Shown here piece after piece: positions 1 through 6,186 of a stretch of 8,133 nucleotides of DNA. The notes under the pieces were generated by a model, which searched no databases, was not told the origin of the DNA, and was given only the letters and a program-made list of their open reading frames with translations. Within the stretch, counting starts at the first letter, position 1; every line of letters begins with the position of its first letter. Made by a program: the position numbers and the translations under genes. Source of the stretch: Spirochaetales bacterium. GTDB lineage: Bacteria > Spirochaetota > Spirochaetia > Sphaerochaetales > Sphaerochaetaceae. The stretch is from contig JAAZJI010000111.1 of assembly GCA_012800465.1 (NCBI GenBank), positions 1-8,133 on the forward strand, in the 5' to 3' direction.

Positions 1-1164
1 AAGATGGCCCTTCAGCGCCTGCGCGAGGCGGCGGAGAAGGCGAAGATCGAGCTGTCGAATTCCACCAGCACCGATATCAACCTGCCGTTCATCACCGCGG
101 ACGCATCGGGGCCGAAGCACCTGCAGATGACCCTGAGCCGGGCCAAGTTCGAACAGCTGATCGCCGATCTGATCGAGCGCTCCAAGAAGCCCGTCCAGAA
201 CGCCCTGCGCGATGCCGGCCTCAGCGCCGGTGACATCGACGAGGTGATCCTCGTCGGCGGATCGACGAGAATCCCCGCCGTGCAGGCGATGGTCAAGGAG
301 CTCTTCGGAAAAGAGCCCCACAGGGGGGTGAACCCCGATGAGGTCGTCGCGATGGGCGCTGCGATCCAGGGCGGGATCCTCGGCGGAAAGGTCAAGGACG
401 TCCTGTTGCTCGACGTCACTCCGCTTTCCCTGGGGATCGAGACCTTAGGTGGCGTGAACACCCGCCTCATCGAGCGGAACACGACGATCCCGACCCGCAA
501 GAGCCAGATCTTCTCCACCGCTGCGGACAACCAGACCGCGGTCAGCATCCACGTCCTCCAGGGCGAGCGCGAGATGGCTTCCCAGAACCGGACGCTCGGG
601 AACTTCGACCTGGTCGGAATCCCCTCCGCGCCGCGGGGCGTCCCTCAGATCGAGGTGACCTTCGATATCGACGCGAACGGAATCGTCCACGTCTCGGCCA
701 AGGATCTTGGAACCGGCAAGGAGCAGAAGATCCGGATCGAATCCTCCAGCGGCCTCTCCGAGGCGGAGATCGAGCGGATGGTCAAGGAAGCGGAGCTGCA
801 CGCCGAGGAGGACAAGAGGGAACGGGCCCGGATCGATGCCCGCAACGAAGCGGACTCGATGGTCTATTCCACCGAGAAATCCCTCTCCGAACACGGGGAC
901 AAGATCGATCCGGCGGACCGGGCGAAGATCCAGAGCGCGTTGGACGACGTGAAAGCCGCGCTGGCCAACGAGAATGCGTCCGCCGACGAGCTGAAGAGCA
1001 AGACGGAAGCCCTCCAGCAGGCTTCATACAAGCTGGCCGAAGAGATGTACAAGCAGACCCAGGCGGAAGGCTCCGGCCCCCAGGCCGAGACCGGAAGCGC
1101 GGCGAGCTCCTCTTCGGAGACGGTGAAGGATGCCGAGGATGCCGACTTCGAGGTCGTAGACTAA
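1..1164 (+). CDS. dnaK: DnaK (Hsp70) chaperone, C-terminal part, 5' end outside window
   Basis: This is the cytoplasmic Hsp70 chaperone, which binds exposed hydrophobic peptides in an ATP-driven cycle with DnaJ and GrpE. The frame is open from base 1, and compared with E. coli DnaK (638 aa) roughly the first 255-260 residues are missing because of the window edge, so the ATG at base 4 is an internal methionine. The visible part runs from the end of the ATPase domain ([10 protein letters not shown], about fragment residues 83-92; [11 protein letters not shown]) through the interdomain linker (DVLLLDVTP, about 133-141). It continues into the beta-sandwich substrate domain ([35 protein letters not shown]) and the helical lid. 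The tail is a low-complexity Gly/Ser/Glu stretch ending [11 protein letters not shown], the conserved acidic DnaK terminus. dnaJ follows 78 bases later on the same strand, the usual dnaK-dnaJ order. Any heat-shock promoter or operator would lie upstream, out of view. Identity is certain from near-continuous similarity to known DnaK. Confidence 0.98.
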   Translation, partial: KMALQRLREAAEKAKIELSNSTSTDINLPFITADASGPKHLQMTLSRAKFEQLIADLIERSKKPVQNALRDAGLSAGDIDEVILVGGSTRIPAVQAMVKELFGKEPHRGVNPDEVVAMGAAIQGGILGGKVKDVLLLDVTPLSLGIETLGGVNTRLIERNTTIPTRKSQIFSTAADNQTAVSIHVLQGEREMASQNRTLGNFDLVGIPSAPRGVPQIEVTFDIDANGIVHVSAKDLGTGKEQKIRIESSSGLSEAEIERMVKEAELHAEEDKRERARIDARNEADSMVYSTEKSLSEHGDKIDPADRAKIQSALDDVKAALANENASADELKSKTEALQQASYKLAEEMYKQTQAEGSGPQAETGSAASSSSETVKDAEDADFEVVD

Positions 1165-1200
1165 CGGCCCTGAAGAACGATAGAATACGTTGAATACCAT

Positions 1201-1222
1201 CATGTCGGCTTCGGCCGACATG
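1201..1222 (+). other. Perfect UUCG-tetraloop hairpin between dnaK and dnaJ
   Basis: Arm CATGTCGGC (1201-1209), loop TTCG (1210-1213) and arm GCCGACATG (1214-1222) form a perfect 9-bp stem. In RNA it would be capped by a UUCG loop closed by a C-G pair, a combination known to be exceptionally stable. The next bases (CTTGTGTAGACG) contain no run of T, so a classical intrinsic terminator is unlikely. It ends 11 bases before the dnaJ ribosome binding site. I infer a role in protecting the 3' end of dnaK mRNA, in partial attenuation, or in RNA processing, giving more DnaK than DnaJ. The structure is seen directly; the role is not proven. Confidence 0.8.
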
Positions 1223-1233
1223 CTTGTGTAGAC

Positions 1234-1240
1234 GAGGAAA
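1234..1240 (+). promoter_or_regulatory. Ribosome binding site of dnaJ, supports the GTG start
   Basis: GAGGAAA lies two bases before the GTG at 1243, with its GAGG core ending five bases before the start. This supports GTG as the true start; no in-frame ATG exists that would keep the conserved AKRDYYEVLG N-terminus. Confidence 0.7.
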
Positions 1241-1242
1241 CC

Positions 1243-2370
1243 GTGGCGAAACGAGATTATTACGAAGTCCTGGGGGTGGAGAAGACCGCCACTCTGGATG
1301 AAATCAAGAAAGCATACCGCAAACTGGCGATCGCAAACCACCCCGACCGCAATCAGGGTGACAAGGCGGCCGAAGACCGCTTCAAGGAAGCGACCGAGGC
1401 GTACGATGTCCTCTCCGACGAGAAGAAGCGGCAGATGTACGACCAGTTCGGCTTCGCCGGGGTGGATGGCGGCTCCGGTCCGCGCGACTACTCCAACGTC
1501 TACCGCGATTTCAGCGACATCTTCGGTTCCGGCTTCGGCGGGGGCGGGTTCGAGGATATCTTCTCCTCCTTCTTCGGAGGAGGGGGAAGGGCGTCAAGAG
1601 CCCATCGCGGGCCCGAGCCCGGCTCTTCCCTCCGCTACGACATCGAGATCGATTTCAGGGATGCGATCTTCGGAACGAAGGTGGAGATCTCCTATTCCCA
1701 CCAGGTGGCCTGTGATGTCTGCGGCGGTTCGGGGAGCGAAAGCTCGTCGGGGATGAAGACCTGCCCCACCTGTCACGGATCGGGACAGGTGAGCCGAGGC
1801 GGCGGCTTCTTCACGATCGCATCGACCTGTCCCACCTGCAGCGGAAACGGGCAGATCATCGAACATCCCTGCCAGGGGTGTCACGGCACCGGCTTGAAGC
1901 GCAAGCAGCAGAAGGTGAAGGTCACCGTTCCCGCCGGAGTCGATACCGGCAGCCGGGTGGTCCTTCGGGGGATGGGGGACGCCGGACCGAACGGAGGGGC
2001 GAGCGGCGACCTGTACGTCTACATCAACGTCAGACCGCATCGGCACTTCGTCCGACAAGGGGACAACCTCTTTATTCAAATACCGATCTCGATCACCCAG
2101 GCCGCGCTCGGGGCGGAGATCATGGTACCGACGATCGACGGCAGGAAGATCAAGCTCAACGTCCCCTCGGGAACCCAGCACGGGAAGATGCTCCGTCTTC
2201 GCCAGTACGGCGCCACCCGGCTCAACTCGACGGATCGGGGGGACATGTACGTGAAGATCGACATCCAGGTCCCCAAACGGCTGAGCTCGAAAGCGAAACG
2301 ACTGATGCAGGAGCTGAGCGATACCCTCGGTGAGAGCACCGAACCGAATCCGGTTCCCTTCGAGGACTGA
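1243..2370 (+). CDS. dnaJ: DnaJ (Hsp40) co-chaperone, full length
   Basis: This is the cytoplasmic J-domain co-chaperone, which delivers unfolded clients to DnaK and stimulates its ATPase. At 375 aa it has the usual type I DnaJ length and order. The J domain (about 1-70) carries the essential HPD triad at residues 33-35. A Gly/Phe-rich region (about 75-120) contains DYSNVYRDFSDIFG and FEDIFSSFFGGGG. Four zinc-binding CxxCxGxG repeats follow, with cysteine pairs 157/160, 174/177, 196/199 and 210/213, all intact. The C-terminal peptide-binding domains include GDLYVYINVRPHRHF and ITQAALGAEIMVPTIDG. The start is GTG, chosen because the conserved MAKRDYYEVLG terminus begins there and a Shine-Dalgarno sequence precedes it. 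The spirochaete-like G/F region and the ANHPDRN helix-II ending (many others have KYHPDRN) help place the organism. It sits between dnaK and an RNA methyltransferase gene and is probably transcribed with both. Confidence 0.98.
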   Translation: MAKRDYYEVLGVEKTATLDEIKKAYRKLAIANHPDRNQGDKAAEDRFKEATEAYDVLSDEKKRQMYDQFGFAGVDGGSGPRDYSNVYRDFSDIFGSGFGGGGFEDIFSSFFGGGGRASRAHRGPEPGSSLRYDIEIDFRDAIFGTKVEISYSHQVACDVCGGSGSESSSGMKTCPTCHGSGQVSRGGGFFTIASTCPTCSGNGQIIEHPCQGCHGTGLKRKQQKVKVTVPAGVDTGSRVVLRGMGDAGPNGGASGDLYVYINVRPHRHFVRQGDNLFIQIPISITQAALGAEIMVPTIDGRKIKLNVPSGTQHGKMLRLRQYGATRLNSTDRGDMYVKIDIQVPKRLSSKAKRLMQELSDTLGESTEPNPVPFED

Positions 2371-2372
2371 CC

Positions 2373-3119
2373 ATGAGCGATGCGATCATCGGCTTCCATG
2401 CGATCGAGGAGGGGCTGAAAACCGCCTCAGGCGGCTCCATCCTCTACCTCGCCCGGGGGACGGGCTCGAAAACCGAGGTGCTGGAGAACCTGGCGCGGAT
2501 GAACCGCAAGACGATCGTCCGGAAGGTCTCCAAGGCCGAACTCGACCGGCTTGCCGGCGGCGCGAATCATCGGGGAGCTCTTCTTGTTCCCGGTTCCCAA
2601 AGTAAAAGCCCGTCCGCTTCCCGCCAGCTGACGGTTCGGGAATTCTGCTCGAACCTGAAGGAGGAGGAAGGGGCGCTCGTGCTGATTCTCGACGGGATCA
2701 CCGACCCGCACAACCTCGGAGCGATCCTCCGCTCCGCCGACCAGTTCTCCGTCTCACTCGTGATCATCCCAAGCCGACGGAGCGCCCAATCCAACCAGAC
2801 GGTGGTCAAGGTCTCCTCCGGGGCGGCGCATCATGTGAAGCAGGCGGTGGTGACGAATCTGAATCGCGAGATCGAGTACCTGAAGAGTCGGGGCTTCTGG
2901 GTATATGGCGCGGCGCTCGGCGGCAAAAGCCTGCATGAAGCGACCTTCCCGAAGCGGACCGCCCTTGTGCTGGGCAGCGAAGGAAGGGGAATCAGCCGGC
3001 TGACGGAGCAGCTGTGCGACCACATCGTGGCGATTCCGACGACCGGCAACATCGATTCATTGAACGTCTCCGTCGCCGCGGGGATCTTTCTCTACGAAAT
3101 CCGACGACAGCAGGCATAA
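2373..3119 (+). CDS. rlmB: SpoU/TrmH-family 2'-O-ribose RNA methyltransferase, RlmB type
   Basis: Members of this family transfer a methyl group from S-adenosylmethionine to a ribose 2'-OH; E. coli RlmB modifies G2251 of 23S rRNA. The 248-aa protein has family length. A small N-terminal RNA-binding domain (about 1-75, beginning IIGFHAIEEGL) is followed by a linker and the knotted SPOUT catalytic domain (about 98-248). Motif 1 is LDGITDPHNLGAILRSA with N114 and R120, motif 2 is LVLGSEGRGISRL with E203, and motif 3 is SLNVSVAAGIFLYE with S229 and N231. All residues expected in the active site are present. The wording DGITDPHNLGA...RSAQSNQ...IPTTGNIDSLNVS is close to RlmB rather than to TrmH of tRNA, so rlmB is the best symbol, although a related target such as TrmH-like tRNA or another rRNA site cannot be excluded. 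The ATG lies two bases after the dnaJ stop, with GAGG (2362-2365) as ribosome binding site inside the dnaJ end, which suggests co-transcription and coupling with the chaperone genes. Confidence 0.9.
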   Translation: MSDAIIGFHAIEEGLKTASGGSILYLARGTGSKTEVLENLARMNRKTIVRKVSKAELDRLAGGANHRGALLVPGSQSKSPSASRQLTVREFCSNLKEEEGALVLILDGITDPHNLGAILRSADQFSVSLVIIPSRRSAQSNQTVVKVSSGAAHHVKQAVVTNLNREIEYLKSRGFWVYGAALGGKSLHEATFPKRTALVLGSEGRGISRLTEQLCDHIVAIPTTGNIDSLNVSVAAGIFLYEIRRQQA

Positions 3120-3151
3120 ATATACATCCAATTTGCACTTTATGCATAAAT
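3114..3151 (+). repeat. Direct repeat GCATAAAT, copies 30 bp apart
   Basis: GCATAAAT occurs at 3114-3121, overlapping the rlmB stop codon, and again at 3144-3151. The starts are 30 bp apart, close to three helical turns. Measured from the predicted transcription start near 3200, the copies fall near -83 and -53, where activator sites often lie. No regulator is encoded in the window. Chance recurrence in an AT-rich junction is possible. Confidence 0.35.
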
Positions 3152-3166
3152 GTGTGCTTTCTTCTT
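3135..3166 (+). terminator. Weak candidate intrinsic terminator after rlmB
   Basis: The core TTTATGCATAAA (3139-3150) is a perfect 12-bp palindrome. Outer bases GCAC (3135-3138) can pair with GTGT or GTGC downstream around a small bulge, and the T-rich stretch TTTCTTCTT (3158-3166) follows. This layout fits a Rho-independent terminator of the dnaK-dnaJ-rlmB operon. However, the stem is AT-rich and the T tract is broken by C, so termination would be inefficient. The palindrome could instead be an operator for the promoter just downstream. Confidence 0.4.
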
Positions 3167-3193
3167 GTCGCAATCGATCCTTTTTCGTATCAT
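3165..3193 (+). promoter_or_regulatory. Predicted sigma-70-type promoter of the transporter operon
   Basis: A -35 box TTGTCG (3165-3170, four of six consensus bases) and a -10 box TATCAT (3188-3193, five of six) are separated by exactly 17 bp. The stretch is the most AT-rich part of the window. A start at about A3200 would give a leader of some 33 bases ending in a strong ribosome binding site. It implies that the transporter genes can be expressed independently of the chaperone genes. Prediction by eye only. Confidence 0.65.
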
Positions 3194-3218
3194 GTGCTGA
3201 TAGGGAAAATATCTCGCT

Positions 3219-3226
3219 AAAGGAGA
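3219..3226 (+). promoter_or_regulatory. Strong ribosome binding site of the binding-protein gene
   Basis: AAAGGAGA ends six bases before the ATG at 3233. It is a near-ideal Shine-Dalgarno sequence, consistent with the high expression usual for solute-binding proteins, and it fixes the start. Confidence 0.8.
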
Positions 3227-3232
3227 CCAGCT

Positions 3233-4444
3233 ATGAAAAAGACAGTAGCTATCGCCATGGTCGTGCTGTTTGCAGCTTCCATGGTCTTTGCTGCAGGTTC
3301 CAAAGAAGCCGCCCCGGAAAAGAGCACCGCATTCCACGTCGGAATCGTGACCGGTACGGTTTCTCAATCCGAGGATGACCTGCGCGGTGCGGAAAAACTC
3401 ATTGAAGAATATGGGGATGTGAAGAGTGGGGGAATCATCAACCACGTCACCTATCCCGACAACTTCATGGAGGAGCAGGAGACGACGATCAGCGTCATCG
3501 CCGGTCTGGCGGACGACCCGTTGATGAAGGCGGTCATCGTCAACCAGGCGATTCCCGGCACCACCGAGGCGTTCCGGATCATCAAGGAGAAGCGCCCCGA
3601 CATCATCACGATCGCCGGAGAGCCGCACGAGGATCCGCCGGTGATCCAGACCGCCGCCGATCTCGCGGTGAACAACGACTTCGTTTCCCGCGGATACCTG
3701 ATCATCAAGACCGCGCACGACCTGGGCATCAAGACGTTCGTCCATGTCTCGTTCCCTCGCCACATGAGCTATGAGACTCTCAGCCGCCGCGCCGCGATCA
3801 TGGCGGAGACCGCCAAGGATCTGGGGATGCGCTTCGTCTACGAGACCGCTCCCGACCCGGTCAGCGATGTCGGAATCGCCGGTGCCCAGCAGTACATCCT
3901 CGAGAAGGTCCCCGCCTGGCTCGAGCAGTACGGCACGGACGCGGCGTTCTTCGTGACCAACGATGCCCACACCGAACCGCTTCTGAAGCAGCTGCTGGCG
4001 TATGGCGGCTACTTCATCGAAGCCGACCTGCCCAGCCCGCTGATGGGGTATCCCGGAGCCCTCGGTCTTGACCTCTCCAAAGAGGCGGGCGACTTCGCCG
4101 CGATCCTCGCGAAGGTCGAGAAGGCCGTCGTCGACCGTGGTGGTGCAGGCCGCTTCGGAACATGGGCGTACTCCTATGGATACGTCACCACCGCCGGACT
4201 CGGCACCCACGCGATCAACGTCATCAAGGGCGAAAGCGAACTGACCAAGCTCAGCGACATCATGAAGGCGTACGGCAAGTATACCGGCGACGCGAAGTGG
4301 AACGGTGCGTTCTACAACGACGTGAACACCGGTGTCGTCGCCCGAAACCACGTCCTGATCTACCAGGACACCTACATGATGGGCAAGGGGTACATGGGCG
4401 CCGCGGACGTGGTCGTCCCGGAGAAGTACTTCTCCATCAGGTAG
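3233..4444 (+). CDS. DUF3798-type periplasmic substrate-binding protein
   Basis: This 403-aa exported protein is probably the ligand-capturing subunit of the ABC importer encoded downstream. The N-terminus is a clear signal peptide: MKK, a hydrophobic core to about residue 17, then VFA-AGSKEA, so signal peptidase I cleavage near residue 20-21 is likely. I find no cysteine, so it is not a lipoprotein and should be free in the periplasm. The mature part resembles a two-lobed type I periplasmic-binding fold: a first strand FHVGIVTGTVSQSEDDLRGA (34-53), alternating strands and helices (VIVNQAIPGTTEAFRII, DIITIAGE, TFVHVSF), and a strand plus TNDAH (236-246) where sugar-binding relatives have a TND motif. 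I recall this wording as the DUF3798 family, whose members have no established ligand. The first-gene position, own promoter, strong ribosome binding site and downstream hairpins fit a binding protein made in excess. Ligand unknown. The family call is from memory; the binding role rests mainly on context. Confidence 0.8.
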   Translation: MKKTVAIAMVVLFAASMVFAAGSKEAAPEKSTAFHVGIVTGTVSQSEDDLRGAEKLIEEYGDVKSGGIINHVTYPDNFMEEQETTISVIAGLADDPLMKAVIVNQAIPGTTEAFRIIKEKRPDIITIAGEPHEDPPVIQTAADLAVNNDFVSRGYLIIKTAHDLGIKTFVHVSFPRHMSYETLSRRAAIMAETAKDLGMRFVYETAPDPVSDVGIAGAQQYILEKVPAWLEQYGTDAAFFVTNDAHTEPLLKQLLAYGGYFIEADLPSPLMGYPGALGLDLSKEAGDFAAILAKVEKAVVDRGGAGRFGTWAYSYGYVTTAGLGTHAINVIKGESELTKLSDIMKAYGKYTGDAKWNGAFYNDVNTGVVARNHVLIYQDTYMMGKGYMGAADVVVPEKYFSIR

Positions 4445-4464
4445 ACTCGAACTGCACGCCGCAC

Positions 4465-4486
4465 GGGGGAGAGGTCACTCTCCCCC
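4465..4486 (+). other. Perfect GC-rich hairpin downstream of the binding-protein gene
   Basis: GGGGGAGAG (4465-4473), loop GTCA and CTCTCCCCC (4478-4486) form a perfect 9-bp stem starting 20 bases after the stop codon. It is followed by TTCAGGC, with no real T run, so complete termination is unlikely. Similar hairpins after binding-protein genes in other ABC operons are known to stabilise the upstream mRNA or cause partial termination, so that more binding protein than membrane complex is made. Confidence 0.75.
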
Positions 4487-4506
4487 TTCAGGCATCTTGT
4501 GGCTGG

Positions 4507-4533
4507 GGCCGATCCCTTTTCGAGGTATCGGTC
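4507..4533 (+). other. Second hairpin before the ATPase gene
   Basis: GGCCGAT (4507-4513) pairs with ATCGGTC (4527-4533) over seven pairs including one G-U. CC and GG inside the loop can extend it past a bulge. It ends 16 bases before the ATPase gene's Shine-Dalgarno sequence. It could act together with the first hairpin in attenuation or mRNA processing; there is no T run after it. Seen directly, role inferred. Confidence 0.5.
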
Positions 4534-4549
4534 ACACCCATGGATAGTT

Positions 4550-4556
4550 AAGGAAA
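4550..4556 (+). promoter_or_regulatory. Ribosome binding site of the ATPase gene, ambiguous ATGATG start
   Basis: AAGGAAA precedes two consecutive ATG codons at 4558 and 4561. From AGGA (4551-4554) the spacing is three bases to the first and six to the second, so the second ATG may be the main start. The product differs by one methionine only. Confidence 0.6.
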
Positions 4557-4557
4557 C

Positions 4558-6186
4558 ATGATGAACAATGAACTTGGAGCACCTCTTCTGGAGATGCGAC
4601 ACATCAGCAAGGATTTCTTCGGCAACGAAGTGCTTTCCGATATCACCTTCTCTCTCGAGCGTGGAGAGATCCTGGGACTCGTGGGGGAGAACGGAGCGGG
4701 CAAATCCACGTTGATGAAGATCCTCTTCGGCATGGACGAGATCCATCAGACGGGGGGATATGGCGGGTCGGTCCATATCGATGGGAACGAAGTGGACTTC
4801 ACCTCGCCGATCGACGCTCTGGCCAGCGGGATCGGGATGGTCCATCAGGAGTTCTCGCTGCTGCCGGATTCGACGGCGACGGAGAACATCCTGCTGAATC
4901 GGGAGCCGTTGAAGCATACGCTTGTCAGCGAACTCTTCGGCGAGCGGATGAACACCCTCGACCGGGAGTCGATGGAGAAGATCGCCCAAGGGGCGATCGA
5001 CAAGCTGGGCGTCCCCCTGGACGGGAGGATGCTCGTCTCCGAGATGCCGGTCGGCTACAAGCAATTCACCGAGATCGCCCGGGAGCTCAGCAAGGAGGCG
5101 ACGACCGAGATGGAGGAAGGCCTCCGGCTTCTGGTCCTCGATGAACCGACCGCGGTGCTCAGTGAACAGGAGGCGGAGAGCCTGCTGAAGGCGATGCGGA
5201 CCCTCAGTTCCGAGGGGATCGCGATCATCTTCATCAGCCACCGCCTGCAGGAGATCATCGACGTCTGCGACACGATCATGGTGATGCGCGACGGCAGGAT
5301 CATCAAGACGGTGCCTTCAAAAGGGGTCAAGGTCACGGACATCGCCCACTGGATGGTCGGCCGTCAGGTCGATGCGGCGAAACGGAATACCCGAACCTTC
5401 AACTACGAAGATTCCGAGGTCGTTCTCAGCATCAGGAATCTCTGGGTCGACATGCCCGGTGAGACGGTCCGGAACGTCAGTCTCGATGTCCATGACGGGG
5501 AGATCCTCGGTATCGGAGGGATGGCGGGGCAGGGCAAGCTCGGCATCCCCAACGGGGTGATGGGACTCTTTCCTTCCGGAGGACAGGTCGTCTTCCGAGG
5601 GGAGACGCTGCCGCTGAATCAGCCGCGGGCGTTGCTTGACGCCGGCATCGCGTTCGTCAGCGAGGATCGGCGGGGGGTGGGATTGCTCCTGGACGAGTCC
5701 CTCGAATGGAACATCACTTTCACCGCGATGCAGGTCCAGAACAAGTTCCTCAAGCGTCACCTCAACGGACTTGTCTCCTTCCGGGATCAGCAGGCGATCG
5801 AGGAGGAGACGAGGAAGTACGTGCAGCAGCTTGAGATCCGTTGCGTCTCCACCCGCCAGAACGCCCGGGAACTCAGCGGCGGCAACCAGCAGAAGGTGTG
5901 TTTGGCTAAAGCGTTCGCCGTGCACCCGAAGCTCCTGTTCGTCAGCGAGCCGACCCGGGGAATCGATATCGGGGCGAAGAGCCTCGTCCTGGATGCCCTC
6001 AGGCGGTACAACCAGGAGAGCGGAACGACGATCGTGATGATCAGCAGCGAGCTTGAAGAGCTGCGCTCCGTCTGTGACCGGATCGCGATCATCAACGACG
6101 GGAAGGTGTTCGGCATCCTCCCGGCGACGAGCGACAGCGCCAAGTTCGGTCTGATGATGGTTGGCCAGGAGGTGCAAGAGCCATGA
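4558..6186 (+). CDS. Double-domain ABC importer ATPase, sugar/nucleoside (MglA/RbsA-like) type
   Basis: This 542-aa cytoplasmic protein powers the importer. It has two fused nucleotide-binding domains, as in RbsA, MglA and BmpE-type nucleoside ATPases. Domain 1 (about 10-270) has Walker A GENGAGKST (43-51), Q-loop Q97, Walker B LLVLDEP (191-197) and switch H228. Its signature is degenerate: MPVGY (163-167) where relatives have LSVGQ or LSGGQ. Domain 2 (about 285-540) has a perfect signature LSGGNQQ (439-445) but a degenerate Walker A, GMAGQGKLG (321-329), with Leu in place of Ser/Thr. Its Walker B is LLFVSEP (459-465), with Ser463 in place of the usual Asp. The switch histidine is Ser497, which is common in this class. 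Paired head to tail, domain 1 Walker motifs plus domain 2 signature give one complete ATP site. About eight extra residues (around TTEMEEGL, 182-189) lie between the domain 1 signature and Walker B. Its stop overlaps the next start (ATGA, 6183-6186). Confidence 0.95.
   Translation: MMNNELGAPLLEMRHISKDFFGNEVLSDITFSLERGEILGLVGENGAGKSTLMKILFGMDEIHQTGGYGGSVHIDGNEVDFTSPIDALASGIGMVHQEFSLLPDSTATENILLNREPLKHTLVSELFGERMNTLDRESMEKIAQGAIDKLGVPLDGRMLVSEMPVGYKQFTEIARELSKEATTEMEEGLRLLVLDEPTAVLSEQEAESLLKAMRTLSSEGIAIIFISHRLQEIIDVCDTIMVMRDGRIIKTVPSKGVKVTDIAHWMVGRQVDAAKRNTRTFNYEDSEVVLSIRNLWVDMPGETVRNVSLDVHDGEILGIGGMAGQGKLGIPNGVMGLFPSGGQVVFRGETLPLNQPRALLDAGIAFVSEDRRGVGLLLDESLEWNITFTAMQVQNKFLKRHLNGLVSFRDQQAIEEETRKYVQQLEIRCVSTRQNARELSGGNQQKVCLAKAFAVHPKLLFVSEPTRGIDIGAKSLVLDALRRYNQESGTTIVMISSELEELRSVCDRIAIINDGKVFGILPATSDSAKFGLMMVGQEVQEP

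Noticed and set aside
1..3. dnaK as a truncated pseudogene
   Set aside because: The frame is open at base 1 and continues the family alignment (Lys before Met); the missing part is simply beyond the window. The same holds for permease 2 at the right edge.
1181..1186. TAGAAT as a -10 box for a separate dnaJ promoter
   Set aside because: It matches five of six bases, but no acceptable -35 box lies 16-18 bp upstream, which is the end of dnaK.
1201..1222. dnaK-dnaJ hairpin as an intrinsic terminator
   Set aside because: The stem is strong but is followed by CTTGTGTAG rather than a T tract, and dnaJ normally needs transcription from upstream.
1594..2181. Minus-strand open frame opposite dnaJ, and similar ones opposite dnaK (12-548, 445-894)
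   Set aside because: The + strand proteins are highly conserved and complete; the antisense products look like nothing known.
3140..4351. Long minus-strand open frame (403 codons) opposite the binding-protein gene
   Set aside because: It mirrors a clearly coding + strand gene in high-GC DNA, where antisense frames stay open by codon bias. The protein is rich in Asp, Arg, Val and Gly with no recognisable motif, and it runs through the promoter region.
6046..6048. Missing switch histidine (Ser497) in ATPase domain 2 as a novelty on its own
   Set aside because: Second domains of ribose/galactose-type double ATPases commonly have ISSE here, so this alone is ordinary.
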